From positions 36,079-100,078 of the forward strand of contig JAAVHC010000068.1 of assembly GCA_014799925.1 (NCBI GenBank): 64,000 nt of DNA, given 5' to 3'. A program made the translations under genes and the position numbers. Source of the DNA: Oscillibacter sp. (lineage in GTDB: Bacteria > Bacillota > Clostridia > Oscillospirales > Oscillospiraceae). Within the stretch, counting starts at the first letter, position 1. Every line of letters begins with the position of its first letter. The notes under the pieces are model-generated. The model did not search any database. It saw only the letters and a list, made by a program, of their open reading frames with translations, and had not been told where the DNA came from. Below, piece by piece: positions 17,462-25,872 of this stretch.

Positions 17462-18059
17462 CCTATGCTACCTGCTCTTTCGTCATTCTCGGAAAGTACT
17501 GATACTTATCGCTTTTGCCTTACAAGTCCCATCCAGAGGCTTCCCGGAGGAGCCCCCCACGATTCTGCAACGGCCACATCCGTGGGCCGGCCTCCGGCCG
17601 GCTTAGCGCTAAAAGCGCCGCCTTGCGGCGCTTCACGGAGTGGCCGTGCAGAATTTGATTGCACATGACCACTCGATGTGGTCATTGTGCAATCGCCGCG
17701 GCTTACGCCGTACGGCCGAATCCAGACCGCTGCACCCCGCGCGAAGCGGATGCTTCGCGCCGCGGGCAGGCCGTCTGTCGACAGTCTGCCGACAGAAGTA
17801 TGCACCCAGGGCCGTCGTTGTGCCTGCGGCCCAACGACCGGCCCGTCAGTGGCGCTGCGCGCCACCGACTACGGCCCATAGGGCGAATAAAAAGTTTTTC
17901 TTTTGATTCTTTTCTTTGTTCACAAAGAAAAAGAACATATACCTCATCGCCTACCGATGGTTCCCTCCTCGCGGCATAGCCGCTCGGCCTACGCTGAAAA
18001 TGTGCCGCCGGCACATTTTCTTAACGCTGCGGCAAAGAAAAGAATGTATGCCGCTAAAT
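17462..18059. repeat. 598-bp hairpin-rich non-coding insert inside the dcw cluster
   Basis: No coding sequence is supported. The stretch is a chain of hairpins. A large one pairs CGGCCACATCCGTG (about 17570) with CACGGAGTGGCCG (about 17634). Another at 17657-17694 (GATTGCAC...CCACTCGATGTGG...GTGCAATC) recurs in nearly the same form at 41220-41258. Further stems are GCGGCGCTT-type around 17610-17632 and TTCTTTTCTTTG/CAAAGAAAAAGAA near 17907-17935, whose layout matches the ends of the elements at 24.9, 34.3 and 52.1 kb. Comparable Firmicute dcw clusters run almost without gaps here, so I infer an insertion by an interspersed-repeat family. Confidence 0.6.
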
Positions 18060-20498
18060 TCAGTCCGCCATATTCGACATGGACCCCATCTGCACCGTGA
18101 CCACCGATCCGGCGCTCACCTCCGTACCGGAATCCATCGACTGACTGATTGCCTTGGCGCCACGGCCGCTGGAGCCGGTGGCTTTCATAATGAGCCCCGC
18201 GTTGACCAGGGCCCGGTTGGCCTCGTCGGCGGACATGCCCACTACGTTGGGCACGATACACAGCTCGTTGGATTTTTCCGCGCCCATATACAGGATGATC
18301 TCCGCGCCGGTGGGGACGATGGCGCCGCCCGCCGGGGTCTGGTCGGTGACCGCGTCGCCCTCGCCCACGACGCGGTAGGAGGAGAAGCCGTAGCTTTTCA
18401 GCTTTTCCGCCGCCCCGTCCTTATCCAGGCCCACCACGTAGGGCACGGTGCCCTCGGCGGCGGTCTGGTTGTCCTCGCCGTACTGGGGCGAGATGCCCAG
18501 GTAGGGGAGGACGTCCGCCATGATCTTGGAGGCGGTGGGGGCGACATAGTTGCCGCCGGAGGTGAACACGCCGGTGACCTCCTGGCGGGCGGGGGTGTCC
18601 ATGGCCAGCAGCATGATCACCTGGGGATCGTCGGCGGGAGCGAAGGCCAGGAAGGAGACCACCACGTCGCCTCTGGGGTTTTTGATCGGGTCCTTTGTGC
18701 CCCGCTTGTCGGCGGTGCCGGTCTTGCCGCCGATGCGGTAGCCGGTGACCTGGCCGTTGGTGCCGCCGCCGTCGGTGACCACGTACTCCAGGCACTCCCG
18801 CACCATGGCGGAGGTCTCCTCGCTGACCACCTGCCGCACGGGGGTGGAGTCGTGCTGTCTGATGACGTTGCCGTCGCTGTCCAGCTCCTTCTCCACGATA
18901 TAGGGCTGATAGAGATACCCGCCGTTGATGCAGGCCGCCTGGGCGGCGATGAGCTGGATGGGGGTGACGTTGAAGTTCTGGCCGAAGCAGTAGGTGGCCA
19001 GGTCGATGTCGTGGCTGCAAAATTCCTTGCGGCTGGTGAAGACGCTGTTGCCCTCGCCGGGGAGGTCCACGCCGGTCTTGCTGAGCAGTCCGAAGGCCTC
19101 CAGATAGTCATAATAGGGCTCGGACCGGACGCCCAGCGCCATTTTGATGAAGGCCGGGTTGCAGGAGTGTCCCACCGCCTCCGCCAGGGTCTGCTGTCCG
19201 TGGCCGTTTGTGTTGGAGCAGTGGATCGGCTCCCCGTCGACGGTCACCACGCCGGCGCAGTTGAAGGTGCTGTTGCGGTTGACCACGCCGTCCTCCAGGG
19301 CCATGGCCAGGGTGAGGATCTTGAAGGTGGAGCCGGGCTCGTAGCCATCGTTGACCGCCTTGCTGCGCCATTGGCGGTTTTGCAGCGTGCCCAGCAGCTC
19401 CCAGTAGGCGTCGGAGTGCTGCTGCCCCTCCTCCGGGGGGTTCTCCTCGTCCGCCTTGGCCAGCTGCTCCTGTAATTGCTCGGAGTAGATCTCCCGCGGG
19501 TTATTGGAATCATAGCTGGGGTTGGAGTAGATGGCCAGGATGGCCCCGGTGTTGGGGTTCAGCATGACGCCGAAGGCCCCGTTTTTGGCTCCGAATTCGG
19601 CGGCCATGTCGTCCACCCCCCGCTCCAGATAGTACTGGAGGGTGCTGTCCAGGGTGAGCTGGATGGTGTGGCCGTCCTGGGCGTCGTAGTACTGCTCGTA
19701 CTGGAACATGATCTCCGAGCCGCCGCCGTCCTTGGCCGTAACGGACAGGCCGGAGGTCCCCTCCAGCTTCTCGTTGTACAGGGCCTCCAGACCGTAGGCC
19801 CCCTGGTTTTCGCCGTTCAGGAAGCCGATGACGTGGGAGGCCAGGGAGGAGCGGGGGTAGACCCGCTTGGAGTCGGTCTCCAGGTGGACTCCCTGGAGGT
19901 TCGCGCCGGTCTCGTTGCTGGTAATGAATTCCCGGACCTGGTCGCCGACCTCCTTATCCACCCGCTGCTTCAGCACCGCGTACATCCAGTTGGTCTTTGC
20001 CATGTTGTCGTAGACCTTCTGGGGGTCGATCTCCAGGATTTCCGAGAGGCGGGCGGCCAGCAGATCCTTGTACTCCTGGCCGCTCATGGGCAGCGTCTCG
20101 CCGTCCTTGAGGCCGTCCACCAGCTTCTGGGCCCGATTCTTATCCAGCTCGTCGGCGTATTTGCTGATGGCGTTGGGGTCGATGAACACCGTGTCCGCCG
20201 AGGCGGACACCGCCAATGTCACGCCGTTGCGGTCCAGGATGGCCCCCCGGGAGGCGGTGATGACGGTGGAGCGCATCTGCTGGCTGGACGCGCCGTCCTG
20301 GAGCTCGTTGTGCTGGGTGATGGTCAGATCGTAGGCTCTGGCGAACAGCGCCAGAAAGGCCGCCACGCCGAACACCAGCAGCAGCGCCAGAGTCCGGCGC
20401 TGGATCACCAGCTTCGCCAGGCGGGCGGAGTTGGGCTTCCGCTTCTCCTTCTTTTTCGGTTCCGCCGCCCCCTGCGGCTGTTTGGATGGATTGGACAT
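18060..20498 (-). CDS. spoVD: Class B penicillin-binding protein with PASTA domains (SpoVD/FtsI)
   Basis: A membrane-anchored transpeptidase (812 aa) that crosslinks peptidoglycan in the septum or spore cortex. A basic, charged cytoplasmic head (1-34) is followed by a transmembrane helix (about 36-56), the class B dimerisation domain, and the transpeptidase domain. The catalytic set is complete: Ser390-Thr-Phe-Lys393, Ser445-Cys-Asn447 and Lys592-Thr-Gly594. Two PASTA repeats follow (about 665-810), with VPYVVGLDKDGAAEKL and VPNVVGMSADEANRAL. PASTA tails are typical of SpoVD and PBP2x rather than FtsI of Gram-negatives. The start follows AAGGAGG. Vegetative versus sporulation use is undetermined. 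Confidence 0.93.
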   Translation of the reverse strand: MSNPSKQPQGAAEPKKKEKRKPNSARLAKLVIQRRTLALLLVFGVAAFLALFARAYDLTITQHNELQDGASSQQMRSTVITASRGAILDRNGVTLAVSASADTVFIDPNAISKYADELDKNRAQKLVDGLKDGETLPMSGQEYKDLLAARLSEILEIDPQKVYDNMAKTNWMYAVLKQRVDKEVGDQVREFITSNETGANLQGVHLETDSKRVYPRSSLASHVIGFLNGENQGAYGLEALYNEKLEGTSGLSVTAKDGGGSEIMFQYEQYYDAQDGHTIQLTLDSTLQYYLERGVDDMAAEFGAKNGAFGVMLNPNTGAILAIYSNPSYDSNNPREIYSEQLQEQLAKADEENPPEEGQQHSDAYWELLGTLQNRQWRSKAVNDGYEPGSTFKILTLAMALEDGVVNRNSTFNCAGVVTVDGEPIHCSNTNGHGQQTLAEAVGHSCNPAFIKMALGVRSEPYYDYLEAFGLLSKTGVDLPGEGNSVFTSRKEFCSHDIDLATYCFGQNFNVTPIQLIAAQAACINGGYLYQPYIVEKELDSDGNVIRQHDSTPVRQVVSEETSAMVRECLEYVVTDGGGTNGQVTGYRIGGKTGTADKRGTKDPIKNPRGDVVVSFLAFAPADDPQVIMLLAMDTPARQEVTGVFTSGGNYVAPTASKIMADVLPYLGISPQYGEDNQTAAEGTVPYVVGLDKDGAAEKLKSYGFSSYRVVGEGDAVTDQTPAGGAIVPTGAEIILYMGAEKSNELCIVPNVVGMSADEANRALVNAGLIMKATGSSGRGAKAISQSMDSGTEVSAGSVVTVQMGSMSNMAD

Positions 20499-20693
20499 GC
20501 TGTGCCTCCTTGCTGAAAAAGGGAGCGGGAGGCTTCCCTCCGCTCCCCGAATCCCGCTCGCCCCGGCGGCAGGCGGGACGATTTCGCTTTTTCACGCTCT
20601 TCGCGGGCCCGGAATGGCCGCCGGCGGCGGGGGATCCTTTGGCCCGCTGCGGACGATGCCGTGTTCCCTTCACTATACGCGCGCTCGGCGGAA

Positions 20694-21269
20694 TTATTCC
20701 GCCGTTGTATCGAGCCCCCACCCCGCGGCGGTAAAGAACCTTTCCAGCGGACCGCGTTCAGGCTGATGGGTCGTGATCTGGTCCTCGCCGGGGAGGGCGA
20801 TGTAATAAATCTGGCTGTCGCTGGGCTGGACCATGCCGGCGGCCGCTGCGGCCTCCTTGACTGTGGACAGGTCGAAGGCCTGCTCATACTTGGTCAGCAG
20901 GGCGACCTGCTCGATCTCCAGCTGGCTGATCTGCGTCTTCATGGATACAATGCTCCGGGAGATGGTGTTCAGGCGCACGTAGCACAGCAGCAGAACCACC
21001 AGCAGGAACGCCACGCACACGGCGCTGAGCAGCGCCATGGGGGAGACCTTCTGGGCGGTCCGCATCGAGGCCTTGAGCTGGGCCCGGCGGCGGGCGTTGC
21101 GCTCGGAGGCGGTTTCCGCCGGCCTCTGATAGAGCTGGTCGAAATCCATCTGGCCGCTGCGGTCCAGCTGCCGCTCCAGCTCTTTATAGTCCGGCTTCCG
21201 GGCGAGGTTGCCGTCTACGGAATAGGGGGTGCTGTATCTGTGCGTTGTCCGTTTTTTGTATGCGGCCAT
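20694..21269 (-). CDS. ftsL: FtsL-like septum protein
   Basis: A small bitopic protein (191 aa from the chosen start). It has a charged cytoplasmic part (about 1-75), one transmembrane helix (about 78-99), then a coiled-coil-like stretch (about 105-130) and a short tail. This topology and its place between rsmH and the class B PBP are those of FtsL, which scaffolds the FtsQLB complex; sequence conservation in the family is weak. The start ATG at 21269 follows AGAGGAGG with 8-nt spacing. An in-frame ATG 72 nt upstream has no ribosome site. It is longer than most FtsL proteins because of the cytoplasmic extension. Confidence 0.82.
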   Translation of the reverse strand: MAAYKKRTTHRYSTPYSVDGNLARKPDYKELERQLDRSGQMDFDQLYQRPAETASERNARRRAQLKASMRTAQKVSPMALLSAVCVAFLLVVLLLCYVRLNTISRSIVSMKTQISQLEIEQVALLTKYEQAFDLSTVKEAAAAAGMVQPSDSQIYYIALPGEDQITTHQPERGPLERFFTAAGWGLDTTAE

Positions 21270-21393
21270 GGAACGGTCCTCCTCTCCCTGAAAATACTGA
21301 TGATAGATATGATTTTCGAACCTGAGGTCCGAAAAAAACAATTTGATTTGAGCTGTTTTACTCGCCGCCGCGCGGCGGACTCGGACGATTGCG

Positions 21394-22362
21394 TCAGCTC
21401 AGAGCGCCTTGGCCGTCCGACTGGGGCCGCTCCGCCACGCGCAGCTTGGCGCTGCGGGATCTGGGGTTTTCCGCCAGCTCGGCGGGGCCGGATATGACGG
21501 GCTTGCGGGTAATCAGGGCCAATTTTGGCTTTTTTCCGCACACGCAGACGGGGAATTCCGGCGGGCAGGTGCATCCGGAGGCCAGCTCGCGGAGCTTCCG
21601 CTTGACGATGCGGTCCTCCAGGCTGTGGAAGGTGATGACCGCCAGGCGGCCTCCGGGGGCCAGGGCGTCGGCGGCCGCTTCCAGCATGGGCTCCAGAGCG
21701 TCCAGCTCGCCGTTGACGGCGATGCGGATGGCCTGGAAGCTGCGCTTGGCGGGGTGCTGCTTTTCCCGCAGGGCCCTGGAGGGCATGGCGGAACGGATGA
21801 CCTCCGCCAGTTCCCCTGTGGTGTCGATGGGCTTGTCCTCTCTCCGCCGGACGATGGCCCTGGCGATCTGGGGGGCGTAGCGCTCCTCGCCGTATTCAAA
21901 TAGGATCCGGCGCAGCTCGTCATAGCTCCAGGCGTTCACCACCTGGCGGGCGTCCAGCGCCGCGGTTTCGTCCATCCGCATGTCCAGCGGGGCGTCGTGC
22001 ATATAGCTGAAGCCCCGCCGGGGCTCGTCCAGCTGGGGGGAGGAGACGCCCAGGTCGAACAGCATTCCGTCCGCGGCCTCCACGCCGGCCTCCCGCAGGA
22101 GGTTCCCCAGATCGGCGAAGTTGCCGTGAAGCAGCGCGGCCCGGTCCCCGAATTCCGCCAGCCGTTTCCTGGCGGCCTCAATGGCGGTCCGGTCCCGGTC
22201 GATTCCGATGAGCCGGCCGGTGGTCAGACGGCGGAGGATTGCCAGGGAGTGGCCCGCCCGGCCCAGGGTGCCGTCCACATAGACGCCCTCCGGCCGGATG
22301 GCCAGGGCGTCCAGACACTCGTGGAGCAATACTGGCCTGTGCCCATAGTCTTTTTCTTCCAT
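21394..22362 (-). CDS. rsmH: 16S rRNA (cytosine(1402)-N(4))-methyltransferase
   Basis: RsmH/MraW (322 aa) methylates N4 of C1402 in the decoding centre of 16S rRNA using SAM. Characteristic segments are HRPVLLHECLDAL at the start, DGTLGRAGHSLAIL as the SAM loop, LLFDLGVSSPQLD-type sequence about 100 residues in, GFSYMHDAPLDMRMD, and FHSLEDRIVKRKL near the C-terminus. It is the second gene of the dcw cluster, 51 bp after mraZ. The C-terminal tail (about 295-322) is enriched in Arg/Ser/Pro, as is usual. Confidence 0.97.
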   Translation of the reverse strand: MEEKDYGHRPVLLHECLDALAIRPEGVYVDGTLGRAGHSLAILRRLTTGRLIGIDRDRTAIEAARKRLAEFGDRAALLHGNFADLGNLLREAGVEAADGMLFDLGVSSPQLDEPRRGFSYMHDAPLDMRMDETAALDARQVVNAWSYDELRRILFEYGEERYAPQIARAIVRRREDKPIDTTGELAEVIRSAMPSRALREKQHPAKRSFQAIRIAVNGELDALEPMLEAAADALAPGGRLAVITFHSLEDRIVKRKLRELASGCTCPPEFPVCVCGKKPKLALITRKPVISGPAELAENPRSRSAKLRVAERPQSDGQGALS

Positions 22363-22413
22363 ATATACGCTTCTTTCGTTACCGTGTGACGGAGGCCGGA
22401 TGCACCACTAGGA

Positions 22414-22830
22414 CTAGAATCCTAATTCTTCCATCACGGAGGCCAGATTCTCCGGGTCCAGACCGGCGTCCTCGATGGGGGCCCACCGCTCCGGATTCCA
22501 GAGCTCCAGGCATTTGGAGGCGCCGTTGATGACGACCTCCCGCTCCAGGGCGGCGTACTGCCGCAGCTTGGCGGGGATCAGGATGCGTCCCTGGGAATCC
22601 GGCTCACACTTGGCGGCGTTGGCAAAGAGGGTCCGCATTTTCCTGGCCTGGGAGATGGGCAGCGCATCGAACTTCTCTGTTAATTCTGCCCATTTGGCGT
22701 CAGAATAGACCGAAAGGCATCCATCCAGGCCCAGAGTGACGTAAAATGTTTCTCCCAGCTCCTCCCGGTACTTGGCGGGGATGAACAGACGGCCCTTGGC
22801 GTCGATATTGTGCTGGTACTGCCCGATCAC
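22414..22830 (-). CDS. mraZ: Transcriptional regulator MraZ
   Basis: MraZ (138 aa, normal about 140) is a ring-forming DNA-binding protein of the AbrB/SpoVT fold and regulates its own dcw operon. Two copies of the fold are visible, each with the signature loop: DAKGRLFIPAKYRE (about 9-22) and DSQGRILIPAKLRQ (about 79-92). The start is GTG at 22830, which gives the family N-terminus VIGQYQHNIDAKG. An ATG far upstream at 22983 would add 51 residues of low-complexity Arg/Gly/Pro translated from the leader and is rejected. Three MraZ-box-like repeats lie just downstream of its promoter. Confidence 0.95.
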   Translation of the reverse strand: MIGQYQHNIDAKGRLFIPAKYREELGETFYVTLGLDGCLSVYSDAKWAELTEKFDALPISQARKMRTLFANAAKCEPDSQGRILIPAKLRQYAALEREVVINGASKCLELWNPERWAPIEDAGLDPENLASVMEELGF

Positions 22831-22935
22831 GGTTCCCCGCCTGCCTTTCCCGCCGCGGCCGCGGCGTCCGGGTGGCCGTGCGGCCCGCCGGCCGGCGGGA
22901 GGAAGCGGCCACGAAGCGGCTGCATTAGGGATGAA

Positions 22936-22965
22936 CCACCACTTTGCCCTACTTTCCACCACTTT
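22936..22965 (-). promoter_or_regulatory. MraZ operator: three 10-bp repeats
   Basis: On the minus strand three head-to-tail units read AAAGTGGTGG, AAAGTAGGGC, AAAGTGGTGG with exact 10-bp periodicity, immediately downstream of the -10 box. Known MraZ sites are short tandem boxes with AAAGTG or GTGGG cores upstream of mraZ, so this fits an autoregulatory operator overlapping the transcription start. Confidence 0.8.
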
Positions 22966-22971
22966 GGTTAT

Positions 22972-23000
22972 AGTATACGGCAAGGCGGGTGGAATTGCAA
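22972..23000 (-). promoter_or_regulatory. Sigma-A promoter of the dcw cluster (mraZ)
   Basis: On the minus strand the -35 is TTGCAA (23000-22995), the spacer 17 nt and the -10 TATACT (22977-22972). Transcription would start near 22965, at the first base of the MraZ-box array. The leader to the mraZ GTG is about 135 nt and GC-rich. The rest of 22831-23221 holds only the upstream gene's terminator. Confidence 0.85.
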
Positions 23001-23097
23001 GGGGGAAATTCTGATTTTTTCAACAGGAAAGTGAGCGGTTTCCTGCGAAAAATCAGGAAAAGAGAGATAAAAAACGCATGTTCTACAAAAACGGGGC

Positions 23098-23139
23098 AAA
23101 AAAGCCGCTCATCACACAATATCTGGTGCAATGAGCGGC
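23098..23139 (-). terminator. Terminator of the rsmD-coaD-coiled-coil operon
   Basis: On the minus strand the stem GCCGCTCAT/ATGAGCGGC (9 bp, loop about 18 nt) is followed by six T (23103-23098). It lies about 80 bp after the stop at 23222. Confidence 0.85.
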
Positions 23140-23221
23140 GCGCGATACAATATATAGTGCCGGTCTAGTAAAGGGAGAAAAAACCGAGAGATATTTGGTG
23201 AATATCACAAAAGGGGGAGGG

Positions 23222-23731
23222 CTATTTGCCGCCGGTCTGCTCGTCCACCCGGGCCTGCTGGGATTGCAGCTTTTCCCGCGAGACGGCTCGGAACCGGGCG
23301 CGGGATTCCCGGACCTCCTCCAGGGCCTGCTGGATGGCCTCCTCCGTGCGGCGCAGCGCGTCGTCGGCGTACTCGTTGGCGACGTTGATGATGGCCTTGG
23401 AGCGGTCGTTGGCCTGGGTGACCAGTTCCCTGGCCTTGTCCCTGGCCACGCGGGCGATCTCACTCTCGCCCACAATGGTCTTGGCGTCCAGATCCGCCTG
23501 GCGGCGGATGCGCTCGGCCTCCTTTTTGGCTTCCTCCACGTAATCGTCCCTGCGGCGGATCAGATCCTGAGCTTTTTTCAGCTCGGCGGGCAGCTCGCCC
23601 CGCAGCTGCTCCAGCAGCTCCAGCGCGTCGTCCCGGACCACGATGCACTTGTCCGGGGAGAGGACCACGCCCTTGGCCCCGTCAATCATTTCATAGAGGA
23701 GATCAATCAAATAGAAAACATCGTTTGCCAT
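23222..23731 (-). CDS. Coiled-coil protein of unknown function
   Basis: A 169-aa, highly charged and mostly helical protein. The first 45 residues are more hydrophobic (FYLIDLLYEMIDGAKG). The remainder (about 50-165) is Ala/Glu/Arg/Lys-rich with heptad character, like the stalk segments of V-type ATPase or DivIVA-like proteins. It has no catalytic motif or membrane segment. It starts 7 bp after coaD ends, with its GGAAAGG ribosome site inside the coaD end, so it belongs to rsmD-coaD. Similar small coiled-coil genes occur beside coaD in related Clostridia as I remember it, but no function is established. Confidence 0.75.
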   Translation of the reverse strand: MANDVFYLIDLLYEMIDGAKGVVLSPDKCIVVRDDALELLEQLRGELPAELKKAQDLIRRRDDYVEEAKKEAERIRRQADLDAKTIVGESEIARVARDKARELVTQANDRSKAIINVANEYADDALRRTEEAIQQALEEVRESRARFRAVSREKLQSQQARVDEQTGGK

Positions 23732-23738
23732 AGCGCTA

Positions 23739-24224
23739 TCATACCTTTCCTTGTCTGATCCTTTGCAGGGCGCCCATGGCGCCTGACGGAATATACCGGT
23801 CCAGCTCCTGATGATGGCGGATCATCTCCCGCACCATCGTGGAGCTGATATGAACATGTTCGGGCCGGGCGGGGAGGAGCAGGGTGTCCAGACCGGGACA
23901 GAGGTCCCGGTTGATCTGGGCCAGCTGGGTTTCCCAGTCGAAATCGGCGCTGCCCCTGGCGCCCTTGATCAATGCCAGCGCTCCGCGCTCCCTGGCGAAA
24001 TCCGCCAGCAGGCCTTCGCAGGCCTCCGCGGTGACGTTGGGCAGGTGGGCGACGGCGGCCCGCGCCAGCTCCAGCCGCTCCTCCAGGGAGAACATGGGGC
24101 GCTTTTCGCTGTTGACCATGACGCAGAGGACGACCTGGTCAAAAACGGCGGCGGCCCGCTCCGCCAGATCCAGATGGCCCACGGTAATGGGGTCGAAGCT
24201 GCCGGGGCAGACGGCAATTTTCAC
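23739..24224 (-). CDS. coaD: Phosphopantetheine adenylyltransferase
   Basis: CoaD (161 aa, normal length) makes dephospho-CoA from 4'-phosphopantetheine and ATP, the penultimate CoA step. The nucleotidyltransferase motif is CPGSFDPITVGHLD with its T/HxGH element. The C-terminal ISSTMVREM motif is present. Its ATG overlaps the rsmD stop (ATGA), so the two are translationally coupled. Confidence 0.97.
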   Translation of the reverse strand: MKIAVCPGSFDPITVGHLDLAERAAAVFDQVVLCVMVNSEKRPMFSLEERLELARAAVAHLPNVTAEACEGLLADFARERGALALIKGARGSADFDWETQLAQINRDLCPGLDTLLLPARPEHVHISSTMVREMIRHHQELDRYIPSGAMGALQRIRQGKV

Positions 24225-24775
24225 TGGGCGTCCTCCTCCCGGTAGTAGGTGGTGATTTTGATCTTCCCATAGCGGTAAGTCCGGCGCTGGTAATAGGGCG
24301 GGTCCACCTGGGGCATCTCCCGCTCCAGGGGAGACTCACAGATCATTATACCATGGTTCGACAAAATGTCAAACTGAGAAATGGCGTTTATCGCATTTTT
24401 CCAAAGATTGGCGGCGTAGGGGGGATCAATAAAAATGAGGTCGAATTTTTCCTTTGCGGAGGACACATAGGCCAGCGCCTCGCCGCAGACGACCCTCCCA
24501 TGCTCCGCCAGGCCGGTCAGCTTCAGGTTGTCCCGCACCAGGGCGGCGGCGTCCCGCCGATGCTCCACGAAGACGGCGCCGGCGGCGCCCCGGCTGAGGG
24601 CCTCGATGCCCAGCTGTCCCGTCCCGGCGAAGAGGTCCAGGACCTTTCTTCCCTCGATATCGAATTGAATGATATTGAAAATGCCTTCCTTGACCCGGTC
24701 GGTGGTGGGGCGGGTTTCATAGCCCTCTAACTCCTTTAATTTCCGTCCGCGGGCGGTGCCGGTGATGACTCTCAT
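24221..24775 (-). CDS. rsmD: 16S rRNA (guanine(966)-N(2))-methyltransferase
   Basis: RsmD (184 aa) methylates G966 of 16S rRNA. The N-terminus MRVITGTARGRKL is typical. The SAM-binding motif is DLFAGTGQLGIEALSRGA and the catalytic motif FIDPPY (in place of NPPY). The start ATG at 24775 follows AAAAGGAG. An upstream ATG at 24958 would extend translation through the repeat element at 24.86 kb and is rejected. It overlaps coaD by 4 bp. Confidence 0.95.
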   Translation of the reverse strand: MRVITGTARGRKLKELEGYETRPTTDRVKEGIFNIIQFDIEGRKVLDLFAGTGQLGIEALSRGAAGAVFVEHRRDAAALVRDNLKLTGLAEHGRVVCGEALAYVSSAKEKFDLIFIDPPYAANLWKNAINAISQFDILSNHGIMICESPLEREMPQVDPPYYQRRTYRYGKIKITTYYREEDAQ

Positions 24776-24837
24776 TATTATATACGCTCCTTTTCTGCGC
24801 CCTGCGGGCGCAGGGTGGTGATTTCTGGTTTGGCAGA

Positions 24838-25330
24838 CCGGGCCTGCGCGGCCCGGACCTGCGGTTACTTTTTGTGCGAACAAAAAGTAACCAAAAAATC
24901 GCTCAAACCTACGGTTTGAGAATCCCTTATTTGTTTGTTTTGTTTGCGCCCGTGGCACAGTCTGGTCTTGTCTGTCGTACTGCCGTCCGCTTCGTTCCTC
25001 TTCCGCGTCTATTTTGGTGTGGTTGTCGATAACCCCTACCGCGTTGCTTTGGGCCCTCCCGGCGGTGGTACGCAGCTCGACCAGAAGCGGCTCAGCCTCT
25101 CTGGCTCCCGTCAGAATCCGTGGGTAGACGCAGAAGTCCGGCGCACCAACGCAGCTATGGAGGTAGAACCAAACCAGGTACGTCGGAGCGCAAATAATAA
25201 CCCCCGTAGTTCAGGAAGGTCCTTAGGAAACGTAGTTTCCTGAGCGTGCTTTTGGTTCCTTTTCCCACGAGGGAAAAGGAACGCCCCCGCCCTCCGCAGG
25301 GGAGAAAAAGCCTGTGCCGCCGGCAAGGCG
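24838..25330 (+). repeat. Interspersed non-coding element, full-length copy 1
   Basis: An element of about 420-460 bp, homologous along its length to the reverse complement of 33928-34395. The left end has hairpin L1 GGTTACTTTTTGT/ACAAAAAGTAACC (24863-24892, loop GCGA), then hairpin L2 CTCAAACC/GGTTTGAG (24902-24920) and AATCCCTT. The interior shares blocks such as GCGCCCGTGGCACAGTCT, ACTGCCGTCCGCTTCG and AATCCGTGGGTAG. The right end has GCGTGCTTTTGGTT and hairpin R GTTCCTTTTCCC/GGGAAAAGGAAC (25255-25282, loop ACGA). Stems carry paired changes relative to the second copy. Indels between copies shift the reading frame, so it is not protein-coding. With flanks it fills the 725-bp gap between rsmD and yloU. 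Confidence 0.8.
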
Positions 25331-25426
25331 GCGCGGATAACCTTCTATATATTATGTCAAACCAACCCATTTTTCAATAGGCAGATGCCCTCTTTTCAGA
25401 CATTTTGCGGATTTCGCGTTTCCCAC

Positions 25427-25455
25427 TTGTTATTGTGGGAAAAATAGTATATAAT
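25427..25455 (+). promoter_or_regulatory. Sigma-A promoter of yloU-yloV
   Basis: The -35 is TTGTTA (25427-25432), the spacer 17 nt and the -10 a perfect TATAAT (25450-25455), about 45 bp before the yloU ATG. The rest of 25331-25426 shows nothing notable. Confidence 0.75.
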
Positions 25456-25500
25456 CATTTATCGCGAATATCCGTTATTTCCGCTGAAAGGGTGTTTTTT

Positions 25501-25866
25501 ATGATAAAACTGCAAGGGAAAAAGGGCGCGATCAATATCAGCGACGCGGTCTTTACCAACATCACAGGAAACGCGGCCACCAACTGCTTCGGCGTGAAGG
25601 GCATGGCCTTCCGGTCGATGACCGACGGGCTGGTCCATCTGCTGCGCAAGGAGGCCATGAGCAAGGGCGTGCAGGTGATTTACAACGAGGACGCCACGGT
25701 ATCCATCCGCCTGCATATCATTGTGGAGCACGGCATCAATATCACCGCCGTCTGCCGCTCGATCATGAGCGAGGTTCAGTATAAGGTCAGCAAGTACACC
25801 GGGATCCCCGTGAAAAGCGTGGACGTCTGTGTAGACTCTGTTGTGTCCAATTCCAAGGGGGGTTAA
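25501..25866 (+). CDS. yloU: Asp23/Gls24 family protein (YloU-like)
   Basis: A 121-aa Asp23/Gls24-family (DUF322) protein. These small proteins are linked to the cell envelope and stress, and in Firmicutes one sits next to the DAK-domain protein YloV. Segments such as GAINISDAVFTNITGNAA and the C-terminal KYTGIPVKSVDVCVDSV fit the family. The start is ATG at 25501 after GAAAGGGTG. A longer frame from 25405 would begin upstream of the -35 box and is rejected. Stop and the yloV start are 6 bp apart, so an operon. Confidence 0.88.
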   Translation: MIKLQGKKGAINISDAVFTNITGNAATNCFGVKGMAFRSMTDGLVHLLRKEAMSKGVQVIYNEDATVSIRLHIIVEHGINITAVCRSIMSEVQYKVSKYTGIPVKSVDVCVDSVVSNSKGG

Positions 25867-25872
25867 CGGGAA

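Noticed and set aside
17462..18059. Several 60-110 codon frames on both strands in the dcw insert
   Set aside because: They overlap each other in different frames and are built on hairpin repeats; none has a ribosome site or family motif.
24935..25243. 102-codon frame inside the first repeat element
   Set aside because: It shares LRPWHSL with a frame in the second copy, but a one-base indel immediately shifts frame, so the protein is not conserved; the element is non-coding.
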